Assembly: GCF_943193175.1 (NCBI RefSeq) | Contig: NZ_CALPDF010000027.1 | Coordinates: 1-61,509 of the forward strand | Length of the DNA: 61,509 nucleotides | DNA from: Neobacillus muris | GTDB taxonomy: Bacteria > Bacillota > Bacilli > Bacillales > Cytobacillaceae | Direction: 5' to 3' | Shown here: piece by piece, positions 44,169 through 52,834 of the stretch | How positions within the stretch are numbered: the stretch's first letter is position 1 | Layout of the letters: each line of letters starts with the position of its first letter | Made by a program: the position numbers and the translations under genes | The notes under the pieces: model-generated | The model's input: only the letters and a program-made list of their open reading frames with translations | What the model was told of the DNA's origin: nothing | The model's database searches: none

Positions 44169-45361
44169 AATGGAACAAATATGTGATGGAGGAGGGGAAA
44201 ATCTCAGGCAGCATTTTTGTGGCAATTCTCCTTATCATGATCAGCCTATACATGCAATCGAAACTAGTCCTGTTCGTTGCTGTCTTTTTTCTTTCGGCTG
44301 TCCTAATCAATCGGGTTTATTTAAAAAAGGCTGGGAATCAGTTTTATTTTGAAAACTCAAATGAAAAACATCGGATGTTTATTGATGAAAAAGGGATATG
44401 GAGATTGAAATTTCAAAACGAAGGGGTTCCGATTCTTAAAGGTGAAATGAGAATTACGTTTGACCACTTCGTTGCCCCTGAAGGAGAACATGCAAGCTCA
44501 AGCCTTTCTATATTCGAAATATCTGTGCCTTTTACGTCATTCACCCATCAAACAAGGGAAATCTTGATCCCCTTTTCAGCTCAATCCAGAGGTATCGCAA
44601 AAATCCGTAAACTCGAACTGCGTATCCCAAGTTTGTTTGGCTTTGGCGAAACTTTGTTAGAATTTAACCCATTTATTAAGCAGCAGACGGTCGTTTATCC
44701 TAACCGTATGCCTGTTAAAGGATTAAATGAGCAGTTATCGGTCTGGCAAGGAGAGAGTCCGGTTCCCTATTCGATTTATCAGCATCGGAATGGTCATATT
44801 GGTACAAGAAATTATGTCCCTTCGGACAGCTTTAATCAGATTCATTGGAAGGCGACTGCCAAAAGGCAAGTTTTGCAAACGAAAATATATGAAAAAATAA
44901 CGGATAAGGGGACAGCTTTAGCCTTTAACATTTCAAATGGCCATTCCATGTCAGGGCATCTTGAGGAATACTTGAGCTGCATTGCCGAGTTTGCCTACTT
45001 TGCCTTTCATAAAAACATTCCCTATCTGTTATGCATAAATGTACGAACCTCTGGGAACGTCCCATTTGTCTATTTGCCTAAAGGGGAAGGCAGGGAGCAT
45101 TTGCAAAAAGCTCTGGAGATTTTGGCATCAATCAGTACATATAGTACGAGTGTATCCTATCAGACAATGCTTGCCTTTTATCAGCGGCATTTGGCCAGCC
45201 TGCCAGTACTGATTCATGCCGGTATCAGAACGGAAGAGAACAATCAAAGCTTTGTATATGAATCCCAAAAAGGAGTCCGGCTTCTGGAGTTAACAATAGA
45301 GAAAGAGCATGGCCGGCTCGCGCCTTTAATGATGGTAAAAGAAAGAAGGCGGTTCTCATAA
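44165..45361 (+). CDS. DUF58 domain protein with membrane anchor
   Basis: A 398-residue protein. Two hydrophobic segments near residues 10-45 anchor it. The DUF58 core follows, with YQHRNGHIGTRNYVPSDSFN and QIHWKATAKRQVLQTKIYEK (the RDYxxGDxxRxIxW-like motif in a degenerate form). It corresponds to B. subtilis YeaD. MoxR-DUF58 pairs are found throughout bacteria and are thought to act in cell-envelope or peptide maturation. Its start overlaps moxR by four bases. Confidence 0.88.
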   Translation: MKWNKYVMEEGKISGSIFVAILLIMISLYMQSKLVLFVAVFFLSAVLINRVYLKKAGNQFYFENSNEKHRMFIDEKGIWRLKFQNEGVPILKGEMRITFDHFVAPEGEHASSSLSIFEISVPFTSFTHQTREILIPFSAQSRGIAKIRKLELRIPSLFGFGETLLEFNPFIKQQTVVYPNRMPVKGLNEQLSVWQGESPVPYSIYQHRNGHIGTRNYVPSDSFNQIHWKATAKRQVLQTKIYEKITDKGTALAFNISNGHSMSGHLEEYLSCIAEFAYFAFHKNIPYLLCINVRTSGNVPFVYLPKGEGREHLQKALEILASISTYSTSVSYQTMLAFYQRHLASLPVLIHAGIRTEENNQSFVYESQKGVRLLELTIEKEHGRLAPLMMVKERRRFS

Positions 45362-45396
45362 TAAAAAAGCTTGCTCTCCTAACCTATCAATTCAAT

Positions 45397-46590
45397 ATGG
45401 AATTGTGTGCTGGTATCCTATTTATTTTCTTATTTTTTATCAATATTAAGGAAATACCGCCGATTATGGTTTTGCTTGCGTTATGTCTACCTAGTTTTGC
45501 AGCATATATGATCGTCATGATGAAGATACCATCAAAAGCAAAATATGTTTATTTCATTGTGATCTTCCCGCTATTGCTCATAGCTGGGAACATAAGTGGA
45601 TTCCCGCTGTTTACCCTCGCGCTTTTAGGGTTATTTATTTATTGGCGGGGAACTGTCCTATATGAAGAAGATATGGTTCAGTATAATCATGCATTATTAC
45701 TGCTGCTCGCTTTTTTATTTGGAGTGGCTGCGATTATTTACTCGGCTTTGAGCGATTATCCATACCAAAGCTTCCTTCTCTATTTTCTTATTCTCCAGCT
45801 GATTATAATCTTGATTGGAGGATTTTTAAATAAGTGGATGACTATTACTAATGATAAAGCAAAGTTTGTCCTTTACTTTGTTAAACTTCTCTCCATTATG
45901 GCTGGAGCAGGATTAGCTGTTACCTTCCTGTATAAAGTGATAAAAATGGGTTTTTTTGGTATTTTAGAATCTGCAGCCTGGCTCTTTTCAAGTCTTGTTG
46001 TTCCCATTTTTGGTTTAATTCAGTTTTTAATGAACCTTATTAAACAGGATGACTATAAATTTGATCCAGAACCTGCTGAATTTCAAGGTGGTGCAGGAGA
46101 ATATACTGCGGATCACACTTTCTTTATTACAGAAGAATGGCTGACATTTTTTTTCATGATCGTAGTGACCATCGTTATTTTCTTTCTTATAAAAACAAAA
46201 TTAAAAAATTCTGGACATACGGGTGTTTCTCCATACACAGTGGAAATTTTGCAAGGCACTAATTTGTCCAGTACTTCAGCACGCAGGCGCAAGAAGGGAA
46301 ACGCGCCGGAAGATCTTATTAGAAAAGAAATTTTCGAACTGGAAAAATATGCAGATAAACTTCGTTTAGGCCGTTTGCCATATGAAACGCTTGGGGAATG
46401 GTGGGAAAGGGTTGGGTTAACTGGTTCAGAAAAATCAAAGAATATTTATCAAAAGGTCCGATATGGGGAAGAAGTTTCTTCAAGTGAAGATCAGGCAATT
46501 ATGAAGGAAGAAATTTTGAACTTAAAACAGCAGCTGAAAGAATTGGATAAAATGGATAAGAACAGGAGGAAATTGTTGCGGAAAAAGTAA
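45397..46590 (+). CDS. Polytopic membrane protein of the moxR-DUF58 operon
   Basis: A 397-residue membrane protein with about eight hydrophobic helices over residues 1-200, a further one near 245-265, and a charged cytoplasmic tail containing LRLGRLPYETLGEWWERVGL, like the DUF4129 tail of transglutaminase-type proteins. In many bacilli the third gene here (yebA) encodes a transglutaminase-like membrane protein; no transglutaminase Cys-His-Asp domain is seen in this one, so the enzyme part seems absent. The ATG at 45397 has no good ribosome site; the frame is open back to about 45352, after AAGGCGG, without a usual start codon, so the true start is unsure. Confidence 0.75.
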   Translation: MELCAGILFIFLFFINIKEIPPIMVLLALCLPSFAAYMIVMMKIPSKAKYVYFIVIFPLLLIAGNISGFPLFTLALLGLFIYWRGTVLYEEDMVQYNHALLLLLAFLFGVAAIIYSALSDYPYQSFLLYFLILQLIIILIGGFLNKWMTITNDKAKFVLYFVKLLSIMAGAGLAVTFLYKVIKMGFFGILESAAWLFSSLVVPIFGLIQFLMNLIKQDDYKFDPEPAEFQGGAGEYTADHTFFITEEWLTFFFMIVVTIVIFFLIKTKLKNSGHTGVSPYTVEILQGTNLSSTSARRRKKGNAPEDLIRKEIFELEKYADKLRLGRLPYETLGEWWERVGLTGSEKSKNIYQKVRYGEEVSSSEDQAIMKEEILNLKQQLKELDKMDKNRRKLLRKK

Positions 46591-46700
46591 CAAAATTGTG
46601 ACAAAATAGCTGGAATTAGGGCTTTTTCTGCCAGAATCAGACATAATACATGTAAAAAGAATTTTTCGCTCATTATTTCACAAATTTTGAGTCTTTCTAG

Positions 46701-46730
46701 TTGTCGAGACCTACAGAAAAATGCTATTCT
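46701..46730 (+). promoter_or_regulatory. Probable promoter of ptsHI
   Basis: TTGTCG (46701-46706), 18 bases, TATTCT (46725-46730). No ptsG and no GlcT antiterminator-type hairpin is seen upstream, unlike B. subtilis ptsGHI. Confidence 0.45.
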
Positions 46731-46817
46731 ATCATTTGTATGAAATGGCTGAACAAAGCCAAAATAGAAAAAGGTAATTCCCTTTTTTGCGTATTTTAAT
46801 TTAAAGGAGTTTGATTG

Positions 46818-47087
46818 ATGATGGCAGAAAAACAATTTCATGTAGTTGCTGACACCGGCATTCACGCAAGACCGGCAACATTATTAGTACAGGCAGCAAG
46901 CAGATATAATTCTGAGATTACTTTAGAGTACAAAGGGAAAACAGTTAATTTAAAATCAATCATGGGTGTAATGTCTTTGGGGATTGGCAAAGGGGCAGAT
47001 ATTAAAATTAATGCAGAAGGCAACGATGCTGATGATGCATTAAACAGCTTAGAGGAACTTTTGAAAAAGGAAGGTTTGGCTGAATAA
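46818..47087 (+). CDS. ptsH: Phosphocarrier protein HPr
   Basis: An 88- or 89-residue HPr. [19 protein letters not shown] holds the His that takes phosphate from enzyme [13 protein letters not shown] holds the regulatory Ser phosphorylated by HPr kinase, which makes it a CcpA co-repressor in Bacillus. Two consecutive ATG codons (46818, 46821) follow AAAGGAG; the first gives the better eight-base gap. It overlaps ptsI by one base. Here it forms a two-gene ptsHI operon without ptsG. Confidence 0.96.
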   Translation: MMAEKQFHVVADTGIHARPATLLVQAASRYNSEITLEYKGKTVNLKSIMGVMSLGIGKGADIKINAEGNDADDALNSLEELLKKEGLAE

Positions 47088-48799
47088 TGGCTTTCTTAAA
47101 CGGGATTGCTGCATCAAATGGTATCGCTATTGCTAAAGCATACCGTCTAGTAGAACCAAATCTTTCCTTTGACAAGACTACTGTTGAAAATCCTTCCGCT
47201 GAAGTAGAACGCTTTCGCGCTGCAATTGCAAAGGCAAAATCAGAGCTTGAAGTGATTCGGGATCGTGCAAAGGTTGACCTTGGACCTGATAAAGCCGCAA
47301 TCTTTGAGGCTCATTTGCTTGTCTTAAGCGACCCAGAGTTAAATTCACCCATTGAAGATAAAATACAAGCAGAAAAGGTAAATGCTGAATCTGCCCTTAA
47401 GGAAACGGCAGATATGTTCGTCATGATGTTTGAACAAATGGATAATGAATACATGAAAGAGCGCGCCGCAGATATCCGTGACGTAACCAAACGTGTATTG
47501 GCCCATTTGTTAGGTGTTCAGCTGCCAAATCCAAGCATGATTGCAGAAGAGGTTATTATTGTGGCTGAGGATTTAACACCATCTGATACTGCCCAATTAA
47601 ATCGCCAATTTGTAAAAGGTTTTACGACCAATATTGGCGGACGCACTTCACATTCTGCGATTATGGCCCGCTCGCTGGAAATTCCGGCTGTAGTTGGTAC
47701 GAAAGAAGCCACTGAAGAAATTAATAATGGAGATTTAGTCATTGTTGATGGACTTAAAGGGGAAGTACATATTAACCCAACTCCAGAATTAGTGGAAGAA
47801 TATCGAAATGTCCATGAACAATTCGAAAAGCAAAAAGCTGAGTGGGCAAAATTGATCAATGAACCATCTGTTTCTGCGGATGGCCACCATGTAGAATTAG
47901 TTGCCAACATCGGCACACCTAAGGACTTAAAGGGTGTTATCGAAAATGGCGGCGAAGGTGTCGGATTATATCGTACGGAATTTCTATACATGGGAAGAGA
48001 CCAAATGCCTTCAGAGGACGAACAGTTTGAAGCTTATAAGGCTGTTTTAGAAGGTATGGACGGAAAGCCTGTAGTTGTCCGTACACTGGATATTGGCGGG
48101 GATAAAGAGCTGCCATATTTAAATCTTCCTAAAGAAATGAACCCATTCCTAGGTTTCCGAGCGATTCGCTTATGCTTGGAGGAACAGGATATTTTCCGTA
48201 CGCAGCTTCGGGCGCTATTAAGAGCTAGCAGTTATGGAAATCTAAAAATCATGTTCCCAATGATCGCAACTTTAGGTGAGTTTCGGGATGCCAAAGCCAT
48301 TTTGGAAGAAGAAAAGCAAAAGCTTCTATCTGAGGGACAAAAGGTTGCAGATAAAATCGAATTAGGGATAATGGTAGAAATTCCATCGACGGCTGTCCTG
48401 GCAGACCAATTTGCTAAAGAGGTTGACTTCTTTAGTATTGGAACTAATGATCTGATTCAGTATACTATGGCTGCAGACCGTATGAACCAGCGTGTTTCTT
48501 ATTTATATCAGCCATATAGTCCTTCTATCTTACGCCTGGTGAAAATGGTTATTGATGCATCACATGCCGAAGGCAAATGGACGGGCATGTGCGGTGAAAT
48601 GGCTGGAGATGAAACAGCTATTCCAATCCTATTGGGCCTTGGACTCGATGAGTTTTCAATGAGTGCCACTTCCATACTGAAAGCTCGTTCACTGATCAAG
48701 AATTTGAAAAAGTCCGATATGGAAAAGCTGGCTCAAGAAGTCATTAATATGCAAACTACCGACCAAGTAATTGATGCAGTAAATGCTGCAATTAAATAA
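47087..48799 (+). CDS. ptsI: PTS enzyme I (PEP-protein phosphotransferase)
   Basis: A 570-residue enzyme that moves phosphate from PEP to HPr, powering sugar uptake. [21 protein letters not shown] holds the active-site His; [11 protein letters not shown] and [18 protein letters not shown] are in the PEP-binding barrel, with Cys in GMCGEMAGD. Full length for the family. Starts at the TAATG overlap with ptsH and ends at a terminator. Confidence 0.97.
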   Translation: MAFLNGIAASNGIAIAKAYRLVEPNLSFDKTTVENPSAEVERFRAAIAKAKSELEVIRDRAKVDLGPDKAAIFEAHLLVLSDPELNSPIEDKIQAEKVNAESALKETADMFVMMFEQMDNEYMKERAADIRDVTKRVLAHLLGVQLPNPSMIAEEVIIVAEDLTPSDTAQLNRQFVKGFTTNIGGRTSHSAIMARSLEIPAVVGTKEATEEINNGDLVIVDGLKGEVHINPTPELVEEYRNVHEQFEKQKAEWAKLINEPSVSADGHHVELVANIGTPKDLKGVIENGGEGVGLYRTEFLYMGRDQMPSEDEQFEAYKAVLEGMDGKPVVVRTLDIGGDKELPYLNLPKEMNPFLGFRAIRLCLEEQDIFRTQLRALLRASSYGNLKIMFPMIATLGEFRDAKAILEEEKQKLLSEGQKVADKIELGIMVEIPSTAVLADQFAKEVDFFSIGTNDLIQYTMAADRMNQRVSYLYQPYSPSILRLVKMVIDASHAEGKWTGMCGEMAGDETAIPILLGLGLDEFSMSATSILKARSLIKNLKKSDMEKLAQEVINMQTTDQVIDAVNAAIK

Positions 48800-48819
48800 T
48801 ATCTAGTCAGATATAAAAA

Positions 48820-48853
48820 CAAGACCGGCTTTTAGCAGCTGGTCTTGTTTTTT
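48820..48853 (+). terminator. Terminator after ptsI
   Basis: CAAGACC (48820-48826) / GGTCTTG (48841-48847) with an inner GC pairing and a T run. Confidence 0.85.
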
Positions 48854-48919
48854 GATTTGAGAAATAATTAGGCCATAAAAAAGGATTTGCCGTTTGACAA
48901 ATCCATCCCAGTTCGTTAT

Positions 48920-49066
48920 TTATTCATTGGTTTCAAGAGAATAAGGATTCTTTCCAATGTTTTTGCGCATGTCATCTGTCATTAAGAAAGGCTCATTTAC
49001 AGCATGATTGTTTTCTGCTGGACTTGGCTGCAAACTTCCATCATAATGGAATGGCTTTTGTTCCAT
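48920..49066 (-). CDS. Small hydrophilic protein of unknown function
   Basis: A 48-residue protein (MEQKPFHYDGSLQPSPAENN, then a charged tail ending YSLETNE). The start at 49066 is chosen because TGGAGGTG precedes it on the minus strand; a 12-residue upstream extension is less likely. Composition resembles small spore-formers' proteins, but no family is recognised. Confidence 0.6.
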   Translation of the reverse strand: MEQKPFHYDGSLQPSPAENNHAVNEPFLMTDDMRKNIGKNPYSLETNE

Positions 49067-49375
49067 GCTAAATTCACCTCCAGATAGGTTTATCTTGTAC
49101 AAGTTTGAAATAAATTATCAATCAGCATCGCTGACGTTCATCCCTATAAAGGAAACAGGCAATCAGGAATTTAGGGACTTTCTGCCTATAATTATACACT
49201 ATATGTCCCATCGACAACAAAAATATTTTGAAAAGTAGGAAAAGTTTACTTGATTAAAATTGCCCATTCAAAATTGGACAAAATTTTATTCTTTCATTAT
49301 TTCTATGGTTAATAAGCAATCATTCGTTTCAAACTAGAATGAAGCAAAATAACTAAAATGAAAGGGGATTAACAA
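49067..49375. other. Intergenic region before the azoreductase
   Basis: 309 bases without a gene. I looked for the MhqR palindrome expected upstream of an azoreductase and did not see it. Several A/T-rich stretches could be promoters but none stands out. AAAGGGGATT is the ribosome site of the next gene. Confidence 0.5.
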
Positions 49376-50011
49376 GTGGCGCAGATTTTGTACATTACGG
49401 CACATCCTCATGATGATTCACAATCGTATAGTATGGCAGCGGGGAAGGCGTTTATCGATACGTATAAACAAGTAAATCCAAATGACGAGATTATTCATCT
49501 TGATTTATACAAGGAAAATATCCCTCAAATTGATGCAGATGTGTTTAGTGGATGGGGGAAGCTCCGTTCCGGCCAGGCCTTTGATGACCTCTCACTAGAG
49601 GAAAAGGACAAAGTCGGCAGGTTAAATGAGCTAAGTGACCAGTTTGTTGCAGCAGATAAGTACATTTTTGTCACTCCATTGTGGAATTTTTCATTTCCGC
49701 CCATTATGAAGGCATATCTCGATTCTGTAGCAGTTGCCGGCAAAACCTTCAAATATACACAAGAAGGCCCTGTTGGGCTGTTAACTGGCAAAAAAGCGCT
49801 GCATATCCAAGCTAGAGGAGGATTTTATTCTGAGGGGCCTGCAGCTGAACTAGAAATGGGACATCGTTATATCAAAATTATCATGAGTTTTTTTGGCATT
49901 CCTTCTCTTGAGGGATTATTTGTCGAGGGGCATAATGCAGTGCCTGAAAAAGCCGAGGAAATTAAGGCAAATGCCATTAACCGAGCTAAAGATCTTGCTC
50001 ATGTTTTTTAA
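49376..50011 (+). CDS. azoR: FMN-dependent NADH-azoreductase
   Basis: A 211-residue flavodoxin-fold enzyme. [20 protein letters not shown] binds FMN phosphate; [20 protein letters not shown] and [21 protein letters not shown] are the other flavin-contact segments of AzoR. It reduces azo compounds and quinones by two electrons, protecting from thiol-reactive stress. GTG start after AAAGGGG. B. subtilis azoR genes are under MhqR or YodB; an MhqR-like regulator is at 35816, but no matching operator was seen here. Confidence 0.92.
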   Translation: MAQILYITAHPHDDSQSYSMAAGKAFIDTYKQVNPNDEIIHLDLYKENIPQIDADVFSGWGKLRSGQAFDDLSLEEKDKVGRLNELSDQFVAADKYIFVTPLWNFSFPPIMKAYLDSVAVAGKTFKYTQEGPVGLLTGKKALHIQARGGFYSEGPAAELEMGHRYIKIIMSFFGIPSLEGLFVEGHNAVPEKAEEIKANAINRAKDLAHVF

Positions 50012-50023
50012 TATTCGATTCTG

Positions 50024-50052
50024 CCGGGACGGTTAACTGTCTCGGTTTTTTT
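50024..50052 (+). terminator. Terminator after azoR
   Basis: CCGGGAC (50024-50030) / GTCTCGG (50039-50045), one G-U pair, seven T. Confidence 0.85.
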
Positions 50053-50118
50053 GTGTTTATCAGACTATTCTTTCTATTGTATGTTGTATAATAACCTTGT
50101 AACAAAAAAGGAGGAGAA

Positions 50119-50910
50119 ATGAATATGGATTTCAATCTAAAAGGAAAAACTGCTCTAGTTGCTGCCTCAAGTCAGGGGCTTGGGTTTGCTATAGCGGAGA
50201 AGTTAATAAGGGAGGGAGCAAATGTAGTCATTTCCGGCCGTGACGAAACTAAATTAAAGCCAAAAGCAGAAAGGCTTAATAGTATAGGAACCGGAAAAGC
50301 TATTTATCAGGCGGCAGATCTAACAAGGCCCAGCGATATAAAGCTGCTTGCAGCTAGATGTATTGAAACCTTTGGAAGAATTGATATGCTGGTTAACAAT
50401 GCGGGTGGACCGCCAGCAGGCGAATTTGTGGAATTGTCTGATGATGTTTGGCAGGCATCATTTGAATTAAATCTATTGTCTTATATACGGTTGATTAGGG
50501 AGACCCTCCCTTACTTAAAACAGCGTGGAGGAAAAATCTTAAACATCGCTTCCTCCTCAATAAAGGAGCCGATTCCTGGTTTAATCCTATCGAATACTTT
50601 TAGAACAGGGATCATTGGGCTTTCCAAAACGCTGGCTTCCGAGCTTGCTCCCGATAATATCCTGATTAACACAATAGCTCCTGGAAGGATTGCTACAGAC
50701 AGGGTAAAACATCTTGATCAAGTTAATGCCGACAAACAAGGAGTAGACATAGGGGTAATCGAGGCACAAGCCAAGTCAGCCATCCCATTGAAACGCTATG
50801 GAACGCCCGAAGAATTTGCTAATGTCGCCGTATTTCTTTTATCTGACGCCAATTCGTATATGACAGGCAGTGCATTCTTAGTAGATGGCGGCATGGTCAA
50901 AGCAATATAA
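50119..50910 (+). CDS. SDR-family protein lacking the canonical catalytic Tyr/Lys
   Basis: A 263-residue short-chain dehydrogenase fold. The cofactor motif is ALVAASSQGLGFAIAEKL, with NNAGGPPAGEF following. The active-site Ser is in NIASSSIKEP, but where YxxxK should come the protein reads SNTFRTGIIGLSKTLASE, so Tyr and Lys are replaced. A subgroup of FabG-like SDRs (BKR_like_SDR_like in CDD, from memory) shows exactly this change. Function is unknown and may not be the usual reduction. AGGAGG precedes the ATG. It is not a good candidate for the missing phaB. Confidence 0.85.
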   Translation: MNMDFNLKGKTALVAASSQGLGFAIAEKLIREGANVVISGRDETKLKPKAERLNSIGTGKAIYQAADLTRPSDIKLLAARCIETFGRIDMLVNNAGGPPAGEFVELSDDVWQASFELNLLSYIRLIRETLPYLKQRGGKILNIASSSIKEPIPGLILSNTFRTGIIGLSKTLASELAPDNILINTIAPGRIATDRVKHLDQVNADKQGVDIGVIEAQAKSAIPLKRYGTPEEFANVAVFLLSDANSYMTGSAFLVDGGMVKAI

Positions 50911-50985
50911 ATATCGATATTTACCTCTTTAATGTTTATCGGAAGAACTATTTGGCGATGGTAAACATATAAAGGAGTGGTAAAC

Positions 50986-51459
50986 ATGGAGGCAAAAATT
51001 CGAATCTATGCAATGATAGTCATAATTTTTGCTGTTGCATTAACGATCACCGGATGCGGCCAAGTCTTTTCTAATGAATTAATTGTTAATCGGTATGCAG
51101 ATGCCTTGCTGACGAAGAACAATGAACTTCAATTTAGATTTCGAATTAATAATGAAATATTGGAGGGTCATCAATTATATAAGGTAAAGGTAACGATTCA
51201 TGATGCAAAGCTGGCAGCCGCAATCGGAAAACATGAGATTGTTTATGGTGATGGCCAAGTTTTAAATGGAGAATATATCGAGGTAAAGAGCAAAAGTGAA
51301 AAATATATTTTTATGGATCCGATTCCTTTAAAACGTGATTTACATATTCATGAACTTCACGACATGATTGAAAACAACCATGCCGTTTCCATCGAAGTCT
51401 ATAACAATAAACAAGTATTTGGCAGAGCCTATCTCACCAATTTTTCTTCAGAATTATAA
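50986..51459 (+). CDS. Putative lipoprotein of unknown function
   Basis: A 157-residue protein with a lipoprotein signal: basic start, hydrophobic run MIVIIFAVALTI and lipobox TGC (Cys about residue 21). The mature part is mostly beta (FRFRINNEILEGHQLYKVKV, NGEYIEVKSKSEKYIF). No known domain recognised. Start ATG at 50986 after AAAGGAGTGG. It should sit on the outer face of the membrane. Confidence 0.75.
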   Translation: MEAKIRIYAMIVIIFAVALTITGCGQVFSNELIVNRYADALLTKNNELQFRFRINNEILEGHQLYKVKVTIHDAKLAAAIGKHEIVYGDGQVLNGEYIEVKSKSEKYIFMDPIPLKRDLHIHELHDMIENNHAVSIEVYNNKQVFGRAYLTNFSSEL

Positions 51460-51476
51460 TGGAGTCATCATTTCAC

Positions 51477-51506
51477 ACCGGGACATTCTAATAGTGCCGG
51501 TTTTTT
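51477..51506 (+). terminator. Terminator after the lipoprotein gene
   Basis: ACCGG(GAC) / (GTG)CCGGT stem from 51477 to 51501 and six T. Confidence 0.75.
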
Positions 51507-51570
51507 ATTGCCATTCATACTTGCTGCCATGCTAAAATGAATAAGAATATAAAGGAAAGGATCGATTACA

Positions 51571-52452
51571 TTGCTTACACCAGAAAATACAGTGGTTGGA
51601 TTTATTGGAACGGGCGTTATGGGCAAAAGTATGGCAGCCCATATACTAGAAGCGGGTTATTCTTTAATTGTAAATTCCCGGACGAAACAAAAAGCGGCTG
51701 AGTTATTGGAAAAAGGGGCACAATGGGCTGATTCACCGAAGGAAATAGCTGAAAAGGCTGCAGTGGTGATTACTATGGTTGGCTATCCCGCAGATGTGGA
51801 AGAAGTGTATCTAAGCGAATCAGGTTTGATTGCGAATGGAAGGCCTGGCTGCTATTTTATTGATATGACAACCTCTTCCCCGTCGCTGGCAGTTAAGATT
51901 TTTGGTGAGGCTGCCAATAAGGGAATGGCAGCCATTGATGCTCCTGTTTCAGGAGGAGATATTGGTGCAAGAGATGGAAAACTTTCAATTATGGTCGGGG
52001 GAGAGACAGCAGCTGTTGAGGCTGTACGTCCAATCCTCATGCTTCTGGGTACGAATATTGTCCACCAAGGAAAAGCCGGTGCAGGACAGCATACAAAAAT
52101 GTGCAATCAAATTGCCATTGCGTCCAATATGATCGGGGTTAGTGAGGCAATTGTTTATGCAGTAAAAGCAGGCCTTGATCCCGAAAACGTATTAAAAAGT
52201 ATTACAACAGGCGCCGCCGGAAGCTGGTCATTAAGCAATTTGGCCCCAAGAATGTTAAAAGGAGATTTCGAACCAGGTTTTTACATAAAGCACTTTATTA
52301 AGGATATGAAAATTGCGCTGGACGAGGCGGAAAAAATGGAAATGGAAGTGCCAGGATTAACTTTGGCGAAATCACTATATGAGCAATTAGTCCAACGCGG
52401 GGAAGAAAATAGCGGTACACAGGCACTTTATAAATATTGGTTTATTGACTAA
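51571..52452 (+). CDS. ykwC: YkwC-like beta-hydroxyacid dehydrogenase
   Basis: A 293-residue member of the 3-hydroxyisobutyrate/6-phosphogluconate dehydrogenase family. The N-terminal GFIGTGVMGKSMAAHILEAG binds NAD(P); DAPVSGGDIGARDGKLSIMVGG is the substrate signature and the catalytic Lys is in GAGQHTKMCNQI. Text and place match B. subtilis YkwC, whose physiological substrate is not settled. TTG start after AAAGGAAAGG. Confidence 0.9.
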   Translation: MLTPENTVVGFIGTGVMGKSMAAHILEAGYSLIVNSRTKQKAAELLEKGAQWADSPKEIAEKAAVVITMVGYPADVEEVYLSESGLIANGRPGCYFIDMTTSSPSLAVKIFGEAANKGMAAIDAPVSGGDIGARDGKLSIMVGGETAAVEAVRPILMLLGTNIVHQGKAGAGQHTKMCNQIAIASNMIGVSEAIVYAVKAGLDPENVLKSITTGAAGSWSLSNLAPRMLKGDFEPGFYIKHFIKDMKIALDEAEKMEMEVPGLTLAKSLYEQLVQRGEENSGTQALYKYWFID

Positions 52453-52523
52453 CGGACACAAAATGGAAGGAATAAAAACCCCTTATTAAATTGAAAATAA
52501 AGTACAGATAGGGGGAATGATGA

Positions 52524-52709
52524 ATGGCTAAACGTACAAAAAAGAACGATCCACAGCAGAAGAACAAAAAAGGCTTTGATTCAGCAGCCATAAATGCTGA
52601 ATTTGCCCATGAAATGGGAGCGGCCGATACTAACAAAATCCATCATGATAAGGCCAAAAAAGCAAAAGCAGCCAAAAATAATGGGAAATATAATGGAATG
52701 AATCCTTAG
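52524..52709 (+). CDS. Small Lys-rich protein, possibly spore-associated
   Basis: A 61-residue, strongly basic protein (MAKRTKKNDPQQKNKKGFDS at the start, HHDKAKKAKAAKNNGKYNG near the end) with AINAEFAHEMG in the middle. Unfolded by composition, like small acid-soluble spore proteins. The EFAHE stretch recalls EFSAEFTHD in the protein at 22139, so the two may be distant relatives. AGGGGGAATG precedes the ATG. Confidence 0.65.
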   Translation: MAKRTKKNDPQQKNKKGFDSAAINAEFAHEMGAADTNKIHHDKAKKAKAAKNNGKYNGMNP

Positions 52710-52720
52710 CACCAAAAAAG

Positions 52721-52832
52721 GCTGTCCAAAAAGCAAAGAGGTCAGACACCACCCCGAAATATATAGAGGGTATTTTGAACCATTCTATATATTGGTCTAG
52801 GCGTGGTGTCAGCCCCCCCCTTAATGGACAGC
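52721..52832. repeat. Dispersed hairpin element, copy C
   Basis: Three nested stems: GCTGTCCA (52721-52728) / TGGACAGC (52825-52832); GACACCAC (52745-52752) / GTGGTGTC (52803-52810); and AATATATAG / CTATATATT inside. It ends two bases before the patA stop, so it may also terminate patA. Confidence 0.85.
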
Positions 52833-52834
52833 TG

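Noticed and set aside
49067..49375. MhqR operator upstream of azoR
   Set aside because: The expected TATCTCGAATTCGAGATA-type palindrome is not present.
50119..50910. This SDR as the missing phaB
   Set aside because: It lacks the catalytic Tyr and Lys needed for acetoacetyl-CoA reduction and lies 38 kb from the pha genes.
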